Made by a program: the position numbers and the translations under genes. The notes below the pieces were generated by a model. That model saw nothing but the letters and a program-made list of their open reading frames with translations. It was not told the origin of the DNA and searched no databases. Shown piece by piece: positions 1-12,986 of a stretch of DNA of 64,000 bases (positions are counted from its first letter, which is position 1; each line of letters starts with the position of its first letter). This DNA is from Chrysomallon squamiferum (Eukaryota; Mollusca; Gastropoda; Neomphalida; Peltospiridae). Location of the stretch: contig CM022669.1 of NCBI GenBank assembly GCA_012295275.1, positions 16,527,672 through 16,591,671 of the forward strand, read 5' to 3'.

Positions 1-597
1 TATATATACACATATATATATATATATATATATATTAAATAAAAGTAAATATTAAAAAATTAAAAACAAAACAACAATGAAATAAGAAACAAACAACATG
101 GTTGTGTTATTCTTACAAGAAAGCAGCAAATATTTTTTTATATTACCTTACCAGAACAGTAAAACATACAACATGGCCTTTGATCAACAGTTCATAGGGG
201 GAATTGGTTGGATTGGGAAAAAGGCCATAGATTCTGATGAGCACAGAATACTAACCAAAAAAAGGTTGTGTAGAAGGATTCAAGCAAATTCATAACAAAA
301 AATCTACAAGAGCAGAATTATGAAAATATGATACAAATATATTATTCCAAATTCAAACCCCAGGCAAAAATCTACATTTAGAATATTTGACATTCAATTA
401 CATGAATGTCAAGGCTAATAGGAAACTAACTCTTTCTACCTCGGATGACAATCATTTAATTAAAAAGATTGCTTGTGTTAATTTGAATGGCAAAGCAGAC
501 CTCTTGTTGTTGCAGTAAGGACATGGCCTGCAAGAAAATACAATCTGTATATTCAAACATTATATCGTAGTACTGTTGGTGTTATTGTTGTTGTCAT

Positions 598-643
<46 letters not shown>

Positions 644-644
644 G
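598..644. repeat. (GATA)n microsatellite
   Basis: Eleven or so uninterrupted GATA units. Confidence 0.95.
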
Positions 645-979
645 ATAAAAAGAACAAGAAGTATTATTATTAGGAACTGAGTCAGTACACCTCAGAGAAC
701 ACAGTTTAAAAAAAAAGTCAAAACGAAGTGAGCAAATCAATAAAAAAGGAAAGTGAGATTATTTATGTTCATTTAGAATTTTTTACTTTTTTCACAGCTG
801 CAGTTGACACTGATTTATGAACGTAAGCTCACTTGAGCAAAATTATGACCATCTGCTTAACTTTCTTATATATTCAATAACATTCTGCCAGTGTCAGATA
901 TTCTGCTGTTCTGTACTTACATTTCAGTTTGATTTACAAATATTGATGAGCCTGGCTGGTTTTTAAACATTTCTCTATA

Positions 980-1545
980 TCTAGTTATGCTGCTTAATTG
1001 TTATCAAATTCTAGTTTATTTATAAATAATAATATGAATGCTAAGTTATAGCTAAACTTCATTAATTCCAGTTTATTGCTAAACTGTTGTATAACTCTTG
1101 TTTATTGCTAGATGTTCCTCTAACTCTGGATTACTGATAAACTTCTTTTAATTCTAGTTTACTGCTAAATTGTTATCTGTCTCTAGTTTGTTGCCAAATG
1201 TCTCTCAAACTACAGCTTTGTTGCTAAGTTGTTTTCTGATTCTAGTTTATTGCTAAGTTGTTATTTAACTCTAGATTTTGGTTACATATCTCTCTAACCT
1301 TTATTTCTAAACTTTTCCCTACCAAGTTTATCAGTAAGTTTTTCTCTAATGCTTGTACGTCTAATCCATCATAACCCAAATAACCTATCTTGCATTGATC
1401 TAACATTAACTGCTCTCCAACTAGATTACTACAGATTTTTTTAACTAATTTGTTGATAAACTCCCAACTCAAGCTTATTAAATGATAACTATCTAACTCA
1501 AGCTTACTAAATGAAAACTATCTAACTTTAGTTCAACACTAAATT
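980..1545. repeat. Degenerate ~29-bp minisatellite
   Basis: Successive units resemble TCTAGTTTATTGCTAAGTTG followed by TTATCTAAC. At least nine diverged copies can be aligned by eye between about 1008 and 1290, with weaker AACTCAAGCTTATTAAATGA-type copies to about 1545. Unit length varies from 27 to 31 bp. Confidence 0.75.
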
Positions 1546-2278
1546 ATTCTATCACAAGCAAGTCTTGCTGTTTACAGCTGATCGGAAGAAACTGTAAATT
1601 ACAAGCAAGCGACTAAACCTTTTTACTTGACAATGCCATGTGAATGACATCTAGTATTTTGTAAAATAGCACCATTTTCCAAGAAACCTTTTACTTTCCT
1701 TTTTAAAGCAAAAAAAAAAAAAAAAATAAAATAAAATAAAAACAGAAGAAAAAAGAAATGAAACATTATACAATTAACCTTATTGTTTATTTTTTAACAA
1801 ATAAACAAAAAAAATAAAAATAAAAAACACAACTATTATCATGTCTTATAAATATTAATACTGAATCATAAACATTACTGAGCTATTTTTTTCATGGACA
1901 AACAATCTCAAACATTGTTTAAAAACTAGTAGAAGTCAAGAATAAGATTCTTTCTTAAAAAAATAAATAAATAAAATAAAAAATTGTTAAAAAAGATTTT
2001 TTAAAATTTTAAATGAAGCTTATAAAATATCCAAATTTATGTAATAAACTTAGCAATAAAACATAGGAAAGAAAAAAGAAAAAAATTAAATTAAATGTCA
2101 TGTTTTAAAGGTAAAATGTACAAAAACCTATGTATGCAAATGTTGATAAACAGATACATTCACTGTGCATGCAAATAATATCACAACAAATTATCTGAAA
2201 ATTTCAACAACAAAAAAAAAAGAAGAAAAAAAAAGGTTAATAACATTAAAATTTTAGTTTTTATGAGCATGCTTGTCT

Positions 2279-2283
<5 letters not shown>

Positions 2284-2327
<44 letters not shown>
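2284..2327. repeat. (CA)22 microsatellite
   Basis: Perfect CA run followed by a long A run at about 2333-2350. Confidence 0.97.
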
Positions 2328-2330
<3 letters not shown>

Positions 2331-2439
2331 TTAAAAAAAAAAAAAAAAAAATTCCTACAAGCAGTACAACATAATTATGGGTTTATCAACAACTTTGTCA
2401 AGGATGTTTTGTTTTTTGTTTGGGTTTTTTTCCCCTCTT

Positions 2440-2740
2440 AACTCTCAAAAAGAACCAATTTGCCTCTGCTTGCTCTCTGAGCTGTTAAGGTTCATCTGTT
2501 AATTGGCCATTCAGTGCTCCCGGCAGTTTTCAATAAACAAGAAAGCATTACCTTTAAAGGGAATCATTCGCAGTGATTGGCAGATGATTTACAGAAGCTG
2601 CAAAGCTTGGACACTATTAGCTAAATGACTTTGAACATGCATCTGCATTATGTTCACCATTGAAAGTGAAGTCGGATGGTTGAACAGTTTGCCTGAAGAA
2701 ATTAGAGGCCATTAGATCCATTCAGTGTAAAGGGTTTATC
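2440..2740. promoter_or_regulatory. High-complexity island, candidate conserved non-coding element
   Basis: About 300 bp with balanced base composition and no simple repeats, flanked by repeat-dense DNA. It has several homeodomain-type ATTAG/TTAAT cores and no open frame with coding features. The regulatory label is inference; conservation in a related genome would be needed. Confidence 0.25.
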
Positions 2741-4663
2741 AGAATGTATTTAAAAGAAATACTCAATCCAGAAAGATCAGTGCTGATGCAAATTAAAGGA
2801 TCTTCTATAGTATTGCTTAAATTTAGAACTACAATTTTTTGGGGTAGATTTAGCAAAAAATGTAGAGGAATATATGATTTGCATAGAGCACTGTTTCCTG
2901 CCCAGTATTACAAACAGCCAAGTACTTTTAACACGTATTAATAATAACAAGCCAGTAAATGGATCATAATTTAAATGGGAAACTGTTAACTTGAGTTCCA
3001 TCTAGCACTAATCCATTGCTATTAAAGCCAGTACATTAATCTCTAACTAATTGATGCATCATTTTTGTTTTAATATCTAGTTAAGGAAATGTCTTTATAT
3101 TTGATTTAAATGGGATACAATAAATTTAAAAAAAAATAATAGTTTTGGTTTTCTACAACAAAAATACATACAGTAGAATATTCTGTTCTACGATCTTCCA
3201 TTTTATTAAAATTAAAATATAAAAGTCTTTATGAATAATGTTAATAAAAAGAAGTTATATTTGTAAATTATACATATATGAAATACTTTTATATGTATGT
3301 AAGATACAAATGTTACATAATGAAGTATGTTGATTTATTTACAAATCACATCTGCTACATACATGAACAATATCGATGTTGATGCTTATACTGATACATC
3401 GCAATGTTGTACAAGATAAATTGTTGCATTTAAAGCATATGAAGATTGTTGATATCATGTTTGTTCATCTGTTGACACGTTTTACAGTAACAATTGTTCT
3501 GCACTTATCAATCATACATGAACTGCTCCACTTCATCAGAAAGCTTCTTTTGTAACAGATTATCGATTGCTTTGGGGTTTCTAGTTGTATTAATTAACTC
3601 TATGCTAGTATTTTGTACGAGTGCATGCAGTTTTAACTGTGGTGAATTTTTGATGTAAAACTGTCAATGCTGTTTTTACGCTGGCTAATGGCTGCCACTA
3701 AAATTACACAAAAGTAGTATTAATAAAATCAAATGAGTTTTCTGACTTCCTGGATTACTGGGGTTTTATTGTTATCTGGAAAAAGAAACTTTAATTTTCT
3801 TCCTTAATTTTAAATATGAAGTTGTATTTCATTTCAGTTTATCATGTTGCTTTTTATAAACTTACACATAAAAATAAACAACTGTATATAAACACACACA
3901 AACACACATATAATATATCTATACATGTATATTATATAAATATGTGCTTAAAAACACACACAATGGATAGAAATGAAGACTAGACAGAAACCCAATAATA
4001 ATAATTTCCATTATGAAATGAGTTAACCATTTATCACAGATAATGAATTTCAAACAAATTATTTTATTTATTTTTCTTTTATATAATGAATATCACACAC
4101 AAAACTCTGAAATGTCATCATTTGGAAAGAAAGAAACAAAAAAATACCACATTTACAAACCAGGACTGCAATAACATACAATGCCACTGAGAAATAACTT
4201 CATTATTTTGTTTTTTTTCCAATACAGCAATTTAAACACTGACAAGAGCAAAACAAGCAGCAATCTAAAAACAAGTAAACATATCTGTGACTGAATTATT
4301 CATGTTTTAGACAAAAGGTAGTTGTGTTACAAATTTATTCTTCCTTTCCAAGATTCTAATTATTTTTCAATAAAAGAAGAAGAAATTAACAACAATACAA
4401 AACAAAACCAAAAAAATATCCAACAAAAAAATTAAGGCCTATTTTCTAAATAAAATGTGGATTCATCCCAAGACAAGATTCTTGTGAACAAGACCAGACA
4501 ATGCTCACCATTGACTGCAGAGACAAATCTCTTGGTTTATTTGCTTATAAATACCACTAGCTGCTGTTACATGAAAAAAAATCACACAAAAAACACTTGA
4601 AAAATGCAACAAACATGATTCATTGCATAAATACTCCACAGGGATACAAAAACACCTGAGAAC

Positions 4664-5583
4664 AGAAATATCTGCTGGTCATTTTAGAAATCCTGCTGAT
4701 GACAATTATAAGACACAGTATATATAATGGTACAGAGAGAAGAAAGATAGATTTGTTAATATTATCATCAATGGCATTAAAAAAAAAAAAAAAAAAAATT
4801 AATAATAATAAAAATAAATATAAAAAAAAAAACTAGAAAAGAAATTTCTGCTAAAACTTTAGAATCCCAGATGGATGATAATTATAAGACACGAACCAAA
4901 GAATATAGAGGTACAGTAAAAAGAAAGACATACTTGTTAATATAAAAAAATACCAATAAAATAAAAATGACATTTTAGAATCCCAAATGTACAGATAAGA
5001 GACAAGAGTCTTCTCACAGAATGAAGAAAGACAGAGATATATCTGTTAATATATATTCCATGACATAATAACAAAAAAAAAAAGAACAAAAAGAAGAAGC
5101 AATTATGAGAAAAGAAATATGTGCTGGTAATTTTTCAAATCCCAGCTGATGATTTATTATAAGAGCTAAAACTGAGTATGTTGGTTCAGCCAGAAGACAG
5201 ATGTATCTATTATCTATTAAGTTGACTTCAGAAAGAAAGAAAGAAAGAAAGAGAAAAAGAAAATAAAGAAAATGGAAAGAAAAGGAAAAAATATACATAT
5301 GTTGTTCATTTTTGAATTCCAGAATATGTTGTTGGTATAGCTAATAAAAAAAATAAAAAAAATATATATATATATCCATACACACATATACACACACTCC
5401 AGGAAAAAAAAGAAAAAAAAAAATATATATAAAAAAAAGAAAAAAAAAGAAAAGAAAATGAAATATGTGCAGGACATTTTGAAATCCCAGCTGATGAATG
5501 GGAATTGTAAGAGATAAAACAGAGAGTATGTCAATACAAGGAAGACAGAGATATATCTGTTATATATATATATACTCAGTGGG

Positions 5584-5622
<39 letters not shown>

Positions 5623-5770
5623 GAAAAAAAATATGTGCTGAACATTTCAGATTCCCAGCTGGTGAGAATTATCAGAGATATAACACAGACTGCTGGTAGA
5701 GTGAGGAAGGATAGAGGTATATATCCCCTATGACAATGCCAGTTAACTTGAAAGCAAGGAATCAATAAGA
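4664..5770. repeat. Degenerate tandem array of ~130-177-bp units with A-rich linkers
   Basis: A core of about 100 bp recurs. It starts GAAATATGTGCTGG, then has CATTTTGAAATCCCAGCTG, then ATTATAAGAGATAAAAC, then AAGACAGAGATATATCTGTT, and ends in an A- or TA-rich linker. Copies begin near 4664, 4841, 4969 (core only), 5114, 5291 (short), 5460 and 5630, so spacing runs from about 128 to 177 bp. The poly(A) linkers are the most variable part. It could be a satellite-like array or tandem copies of an A-tailed SINE-like unit. Confidence 0.8.
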
Positions 5771-6531
5771 TATGGCAAGTGAGGCTGGACTGTTTGTAGG
5801 GAACCTTCAAGCAATATTTACTTCACAGGCTTATGCGTGAATCAAGTATTTGATCCATCATCCTTGGGTCTGTTTTCTTCATTAGCAAAAAATATGAAAT
5901 TTGAAAAAAAAAAAAAAAAAAAAAAAAATTAAATTTAAATAAAAACAATAAAAATTAAAATTAAAATAATAATAATAAAAAAAAAAAAAAAATGAATGGA
6001 ATGAATGTAAAATCTGTAAGAAAGGAAAAATGACTAATGCATGTACTATTATTGTTAATAAAGTTTATTATTTTTTTGTTGTGTGTGTGTGTGTGTGTGT
6101 CATCTTCCCATAGGAAGATCATTAATAATAACAGGAACATTGGAGAAATACTGTAATCAAAATTCCCATTCTTTTTACAAAAAGTACAGAATAAAATAAA
6201 AGAATAGTAATACATTTTAAATCATTTACAAATTTTTATATATATATATATATATAAATATATCATTATCATCATACAATTTTAAAGCCTATGACTGCTA
6301 TAAAATAAGATTTTCAACTTAAGTTAACCCAGACAATTAATGCATCAGTATCAGAATTTACTAACATCAGGAAATAATAACATGACCAAGCCAGAATGTT
6401 TCCATATCTATAATCTACTTACAATAAAAGTTAATCATGATAGTGTTACTGGTAACAGTGTCTCCCCTCGGATTTGATTTACTGTACAAGTCAGCACATT
6501 TATTATCTAAACCAGTCTAGTGGTAAAAACA

Positions 6532-6536
<5 letters not shown>

Positions 6537-6581
<45 letters not shown>
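6537..6581. repeat. (TG)n microsatellite
   Basis: Perfect TG run of about 22 units. It creates spurious VCVCV and HTHTH reading frames on the two strands. Confidence 0.97.
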
Positions 6582-6584
<3 letters not shown>

Positions 6585-6960
6585 TCTCTCTGTATGTGTG
6601 TGGATGTGTATGCTTCAAAGATAGTTCAGAAATAAACACAACAACTGTCCACATCCATCCAAATACATATAAAATCACACAGGACGACACACACACGCAA
6701 TATAAACACACACACAAACACAACTTTGTGTCATACATGTTTATCCAACCAGTAATGAACTCCACAGTCTGATTGCTGACTCCTAGGAAATTAAACCTTC
6801 ATAAAACGTCAAGATCTGAGGACCAGTGTCATGTTTCACTGGCTGATGACGTTTTGCTAATCTTTGCTTGAAGGAAGTGAGACACAATCATGCAAACTTC
6901 CCCTGTGACTAGTGAACCTGGCAGGCAGTGTTAATTTGACCACTCGGAATAAAGATGTCA

Positions 6961-7034
6961 TAGATACTAGCTGTTACTCTTTGATGTTGCGTAACGATTA
7001 CTTACGTGTTATAAAAGTGAAATAACAGTATCTA
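6961..7034. other. 74-nt imperfect hairpin (pre-miRNA-like or short inverted-repeat element)
   Basis: The arms begin TAGATACT and end AGTATCTA, an eight-pair stem end. A small bulge follows, then GTTA/TAAC pairing, an internal loop, and an inner stem pairing GTTGCGTAA with TTACGTGTTAT (with G-U pairs). The terminal loop is about 7 nt (CGATTAC). Length and shape fit an animal pre-miRNA, but a miniature inverted-repeat element is equally possible. No second copy is visible in the window. Confidence 0.45.
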
Positions 7035-8395
7035 GGTTTAATAACAACCACACATATATAAATATATAAAATTATATACACGAACATACACATATGAACA
7101 CACAAACACACACATAATTATAAATATATTAGCAAAAAAATAAAATAAAATAAAATTAAATAATTAAATAAATAATAAAAACCATAAAAAAACAAAAAAA
7201 CAACAACCAACAAACATTAACTTAATTATCATATGTTAAAAAAATAATAATAATCGCTATCGAATATCCAAACGATAAAACACAAATAGTTTATGCCAAT
7301 TAGCAATACATCAGAATTAAAAGGTTAATCTGTTGTAAACTTTGAACCCAAAATAATTACATTCATGAAGGAGGAACACAAAGAAACAAGACATCAAGAT
7401 TTATTAAGAAAAAATGGAACCCATTTATGCATGATGACATTATGCTTTTGATGTGGACATTATAATCAGTTTTGGACTGATAAACAACTCTCTTTACTTG
7501 AGAAACACGCCATGTAATATCCAAAATGATAGGCCCTCTAAAACGCAGAATGTCCTGTTCAATAAACAAGGTTTTTGAAGGTTATCAGGAAATGGGTCCA
7601 TAAAAGATAAACATGAAGGAGAAGCCAAGTAATGGATAATTTTCTCTTCTTTTTTTTTTTCTCTCAAGAATGTTAAATTTACTATTAACTTTGCATTTAA
7701 AGAAAACCAAATAATGCTGTCTTTAAATAAGAAGACGGGAAAAATGTCTTCCATTAAAAAAAATATTAAATATTAAAAGATTGTTTACTTTGGCAAATCA
7801 ATTATTTCTTCACTTCAGATGCCAAGATCTTGATTCAAAACATGATGTGCAAAAAAAGAATAAAAAATAAATTTTCTTTAAGTGAGTTCTTAAAAAAGTT
7901 GTAAATTAGAAATAACTGAATTCCTTTCATAATAACGGAAATTTCATATTCAATTTTAATTTTTCAAAACTGATTTGCTCTGAACTATTATGTACTTAAA
8001 GATTTTCTGGAGGTGTTAGTTTTTTGCATGAATAATCTCAAACCTGAATGTTACTTCAGTCTCACATAATCGTTTCAAATTTATTTACAATAAAAAGAAT
8101 TGCTCTTAGATTTTATTTAATTTACTTATTTATATTTTTAATATTATATTATTATTATTATTATTACTGAAAATTCTTAAGCATAAAAAAACAAACAAAA
8201 AACACCACTAAAAAGAACAAGCAAATGCACACCACTCTTAAATAACTTTCAGTAATTAATACAAGTTAAACCATTCTTCTCATACTGTTACTGTTTGAAA
8301 CAAAAACATGTTAACTTTAAAATTTCAACACAAATTAAGGCTTTCCTTTGTTTCCTTATTAACAAGGTAAAAAACAACACAAACAAAACATGCAG

Positions 8396-8398
<3 letters not shown>

Positions 8399-8446
<48 letters not shown>
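8399..8446. repeat. (CA)n microsatellite
   Basis: Perfect CA run of about 24 units. Confidence 0.97.
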
Positions 8447-8449
<3 letters not shown>

Positions 8450-8489
8450 AGGAGATACAAAAAGAAAACGTAGCTAAAACAAAATGTCA

Positions 8490-8790
8490 GGAATGTTAAT
8501 CAACCCAAGTTGAGTTTCTCTGGAAGGTTTGATGCTCTTGACCGAAATGCCACCATCCATTTATAAGTATTGTTAAGACCTCAGGGTGATAACTCTATGG
8601 CAATTCACAGTCTTTGCACAATCAAGAGCATTAATTTTTACCTCTCCACCAACCAAACTGAATGCTTAATACCACCAAGAAATCTGTGACAGTGATTTCG
8701 AAGCCATTAGATGAAGAAGACTGCTACTACCACAGACAAGAATGACTCTACCGGGTCAGTCGGGATGATTACAGTGATTTTTATTTCTTT
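8490..8790. promoter_or_regulatory. High-complexity island, candidate conserved non-coding element
   Basis: Repeat-free stretch of balanced composition in repeat-rich DNA, with ATTA and TAAT cores and no credible reading frame. A regulatory role is inference only. Confidence 0.2.
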
Positions 8791-9783
8791 CGCTTATAAA
8801 TAATGGAATGTTCAAGAAAGACAGTCATTGATTGTACAGTTCTCGAACCTGATAATCTATACTTAAATTTTTTTTTTTTTTTTTTAAATATACAGTAACA
8901 AGAAATTAGTATTTATGTTACTACTTTGTGGCATTTTTCAGATATCTAACATATAATTTTCTGTGACGATAGGCAAACTGAAAAAAATAAATCTGTTTTT
9001 TTCTCAGGCTACTGTTACATGTCTACCATTAAGGATTTTTTTTGTTGTTTTTTTACTTGATAGTTGTTCCAATCCATGACAAACAACTTTCTCCATTGCC
9101 TTAAAAGGTACTGTGTAAAACGGATGAATTGGGAAAGACAATGGAATAATGATTTGATTACTAAGACAATACAAAGCCCTATTAATATTAGTAATGCAGT
9201 TAAGAAATAATCAAAAGAAAACTGTTTAACTGACTGCCAGTCTTTTTTAAAGATAAATGATAATACACTTCATAACTATAATAAAATAAATGGCAATTTA
9301 CTGTACAGCAGAAGTAGTGGACAAAGGAAAGAAAGAAAAAACAAACAAAAAATTATCCAAAAAATTTATTTCCTCAAACTGTTAACTTGTATATAAAATA
9401 ATACTGCATATATAATTTTTCACTGATTTCAGTTTTCAGTAATTTCCAGGACAGGTTATTGTGACAGCTCTAACTTTCAAAATGTATTTTTGTTTTGTTT
9501 TGGGGTTTTTATTTGATAATAAAAATATTTATTTATGCTACAGCTGTTATTACTGTATTTTAGAGGCAGCTGGTCAAAAAGTATATAAAATGTCTGAAAT
9601 ATTTTTTTAATTCAGCTTATGATAAAAGATTTTTACTTTAATAATTTAATTAATATATTTTATTATGAAATAGAGAAAAAAATTGTTCTTGAATATCTTA
9701 ATGCAAATGGCATTTCCTTAAAACCAGGCTACCTAAAGACAAATAAAGGTGGAGTGGTGCATGGAAAAGATTTGTTATAATTT

Positions 9784-9785
<2 letters not shown>

Positions 9786-9843
<58 letters not shown>

Positions 9844-9852
9844 GTAATAATA
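9786..9852. repeat. (AAT)n microsatellite
   Basis: About twenty AAT units with one AGT interruption near the end. Confidence 0.95.
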
Positions 9853-11371
9853 ATTGTTGTTATTATCTTTTTATATCAATATATATTTTTTTAATAATTT
9901 TGAATGAAATTTAAAATCAAATATCCTTCAGCCAAGACACTCCTTGAAAGTGCAGAGACATTTTAAAAATTAAAAAAGTGTATATTTATTAATTATGTTT
10001 GATTAACTGTCAGTGTGAAATCTTGGTGTGTTCATTATCGATTAAGCTGAAAGGCTGGTAACTGTCTTGAAAATTACCAAAACAATTACTGTCCACTTAG
10101 AAATAAATGATATTTTTTAAAGACTTTTAGCAAATTTCACCTTAAGCTTATTGTTAAAATATTATTTCTTCATTACAATGAAGAGTTGAGATAAAAAAGT
10201 CAATAATTAAAAAGAAGTTAATGTATTTAATTTGTTTAATTTTATGCCAGGAAAACAATTAAAGAAAGAAATAAAAAAACTTTTTTTTTTAATTTTAAAA
10301 TTGAAATAAAAAGTTGCTTTTTTTTTAATTTTTTTAAATTAGCCATTAATAAGTTTATTTATTTGCGTTGTATTGTATTTAATTTAATCTTAGGTTAAGA
10401 AAACAACAAGAAGGAAGAATAAGATTTTCTTATTTCCTTTTTTTTAAATAATTTTAAGTAAGTTTGTTTACTAATACTAGCAGTAATTGTAATGTCCAGA
10501 TTTGTACATATAAAGAAAATATAAATATCTGCCAGTAATATTTAGACAACAGCTTCTTAAATCATTCTTACAGTTCCTTCTTGACCAGGAAATGAATATT
10601 ACAAATGAAACAACTTTTTCAGGAAATCATATATCACACTAAGAGTCTGGGTGATTGTTGGTTGATGGTTAAAGGCTGGAAAACCTGGTTTTTACAGATG
10701 ACAAATCCATTAACCTTTAGACCTCGTTTTGAAAAATAAATAAAAATAAAAATTCTTGACTTTGTTGCATGTAAGAAGAAGGCACTAGCCCTTAACGTAT
10801 CTGAGAATCTGTCAGACTCTCAGAGACTGGGAGTTACAGAACTTTATTTCAATGTATAAAGTTCACAGCTCGGTACAAGTACACCTCAGTGTTGTCGTTA
10901 ACTGAGTCACAAGTAGTTATTTGGCTATGAGCCATTAAAAAATAAACTGAACCTAACTATCCTCACCGATACTATTATAATAAATATAGTACATGATAAA
11001 TAAACTTTATTAAACAATCAACTTTAGTGTAATAAAGTTCATCGCATTTGTAGTAAACAGAACATTTACGCAGTTAAAATAATTAATGAAATTGTCTGAA
11101 TTTGTCAAAAATATATAATTAAATTAATAATGTTATACACATTGTTTTAAACATTGTGTCATTTGTTTAATTAATATTAAAATAATTTGGTGCAAATAAT
11201 ATTTTATGAGACAATGTCTTCTTGAGACAAAATGTGTCTACTTGGGACCTGCTGTGATACGTGTTTAAGTAAGTGACTTACAACATAACATTCACATATA
11301 CGTAAAATGTTAAATATATGTATGCTATTTTCAGAACGATATTAGATTTATAAGTGAAATCATACTTTAAC

Positions 11372-11389
11372 TTCACTTTACAAAGTGAA
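11372..11389. other. Short perfect palindrome TTCACTTT-AC-AAAGTGAA
   Basis: Eight-base inverted repeat with a 2-base centre, close to the start of the convertase gene. Function unknown. Confidence 0.4.
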
Positions 11390-11702
11390 ATGTTGAGTTA
11401 GCGTCAGTGTTTTGATTAATGAATTAAGTGGTAGTATACAAATAAAATGTTTCGGCAGAGATAAATAGTAAAGAAACATAACAATAAAAATGTCACCTGA
11501 ATTTACTGAAGCTTATCAGTGACCTAAATAAAATATTTGGAACTGTTTGTTGTTAGGAACAAAAAAAAAAAAAAGAAAAAAAAAAAAAAGAAGAACAAAA
11601 ATATATATAAAACATACTAATTTATTTTTGACTGATAAAATATGAGATTTTTTATCCAGCTAAAAAGAGTATTTCATGAAGAACTTTGAACTACTTTTGT
11701 GA

Positions 11703-11734
11703 ATAAAATAAAATAAAATAAAATAAAATAAAAT
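11703..11734. repeat. (AATAA)n pentanucleotide repeat
   Basis: Six or seven AAAAT-type pentamers in tandem. Confidence 0.9.
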
Positions 11735-11826
11735 AATGAAAAAAAAACACATAATTAATCATTTAAAAATTAATGTACATGGAAAATACGTAAAAATATA
11801 TATTAAAATCAAAAATGGTATAATAC

Positions 11827-12012
11827 CTGTCCTTTGTTGATGAGTCCGACAGAGCGAGCCACTCTAGTGGCTTGATCATGTCCACCTTCGATATGAACAG
11901 CGAAATGATGAATGAACACATCACAGTAAACAACATGGGTTATCTGAAGGAGTGTAAAAAGTATGGAAAAAACATGTTTATAGTTTTTGTTCCCATTCAA
12001 CTCTCGAAACAT
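11827..12012 (-). CDS. Proprotein convertase (furin/PCSK-like), first coding exon: signal peptide and start of prodomain
   Basis: This 62-codon exon starts at an ATG at 12012, the first in-frame ATG after an in-frame TAG upstream, and ends at a GTATTA donor in phase 0. Residues about 11-30 form a hydrophobic signal-peptide-like core ending near HVVYC. Residues about 33-62 read FIHHFAVHIEGG, then a helix-like stretch with VARSVG, then INKGQ. This matches the start of the inhibitory prodomain of kexin/furin-type serine proteases, which typically carry (F/H)xNxFAVxxxGG, VAxxxGF and NxGQ. Such enzymes cleave precursors at basic sites in the secretory pathway. The rest of the prodomain (YYHF), the catalytic triad and the P domain are not in the window, so furin cannot be separated from PCSK5/6-like members. 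I found no second exon in 1-11826, implying a first intron over 11.8 kb. The gene is head to head with KGD4. Family assignment is inferred from these motifs only. Confidence 0.66.
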
Positions 12013-12844
12013 ATGGATAGGAATTGATAAAACACGCTAAATGTAACGCATTAAACAAATATACAACACGGCTGAACAGTCACAGTTGATTACCGAGATT
12101 GGAGTAAAATAAAAATTTCACGTTTGTCCAGAACTGTCACTTCCAATGACTGAATGAGTGAATGACAGTGTTGTCAAGTGAGTAAGGCTAAATTCGATTG
12201 TTTAACTCAGTTATCGGGTTAACACGTCAGAAATACCACAAGTGTTTGTTCAGAAACGATAATATGTATTGTAACTGGTTAAAATGACAAAAGAAGTACA
12301 AGGAGCGGTTTAAAACTTCAGTAACGATACCACGTCTAACTCCAACCCGGAACCCGACTTGACTGTTTCTAAAACGGAAGTTGTCGTCATATAATCAGGA
12401 AAAGATAACTCTTTTCATTTTTTTTTTTTTTTTTTTTTTTTTAATAGTTAACCCTTCCATAGAATCCCTCCAAAGTCATGGGTAAAATATAATAATAATA
12501 ATTATTATTATTATCATTTTTATTATTATTATTATTATTATGATTATATATAAATTTTATAAATTACCAAATATTTTATTTTCTAGTAAATCTTAACAGA
12601 TTATAATAATCCTTATTTTTTTAAACTAAAAATATAAGTTAATGTATTCATTTTCTTAAAATAAATAAATAAATAAATAAATAAAAGAAACGAACAGAGG
12701 TAAGCAAAACTGCACTCGTGATTATCTTTTAACTGAATATTATATTCAATATAGCGTACAAATTCGTGAAAGTGACACTGACAGTCCTTTTTCGCAATAA
12801 TATTCAGATTATAGCCAGAATTTACACTTGTTGGTATAAAAATA

Positions 12845-12893
<49 letters not shown>
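12845..12893. repeat. (ATT)n microsatellite
   Basis: Sixteen or so perfect ATT units between the divergent genes. Confidence 0.95.
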
Positions 12894-12986
12894 TTCGAAT
12901 GAAACATAATTTGCCATTACAAGTGTTTGGATATCTAACAGTAAAGTGTTAAGATTTAATATTCCATCATTCAGAGTATGCTCCCT

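Larger units (their letters stand above)
1..11826. other. Non-coding, probably first intron of the convertase gene
   Basis: No convincing exon is visible on either strand. The open frames here are translated A/T runs and (CA)n or (TG)n tracts. The stretch holds many microsatellites, a ~29-bp minisatellite near 980-1545, an array of ~130-177-bp A-rich units at 4664-5770, a strong hairpin at 6961-7034, and higher-complexity islands near 2440-2740, 6780-6960 and 8490-8790. If the convertase exon at 11827-12012 is real, this DNA is transcribed as its intron on the minus strand. Confidence 0.5.

Noticed and set aside
5014-5810. Phe-rich minus-strand frames of 94 and 197 residues
   Set aside because: Reading of poly(T) linkers in the A-rich tandem array. 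The repeated DNA units explain the sequence and there is no domain.
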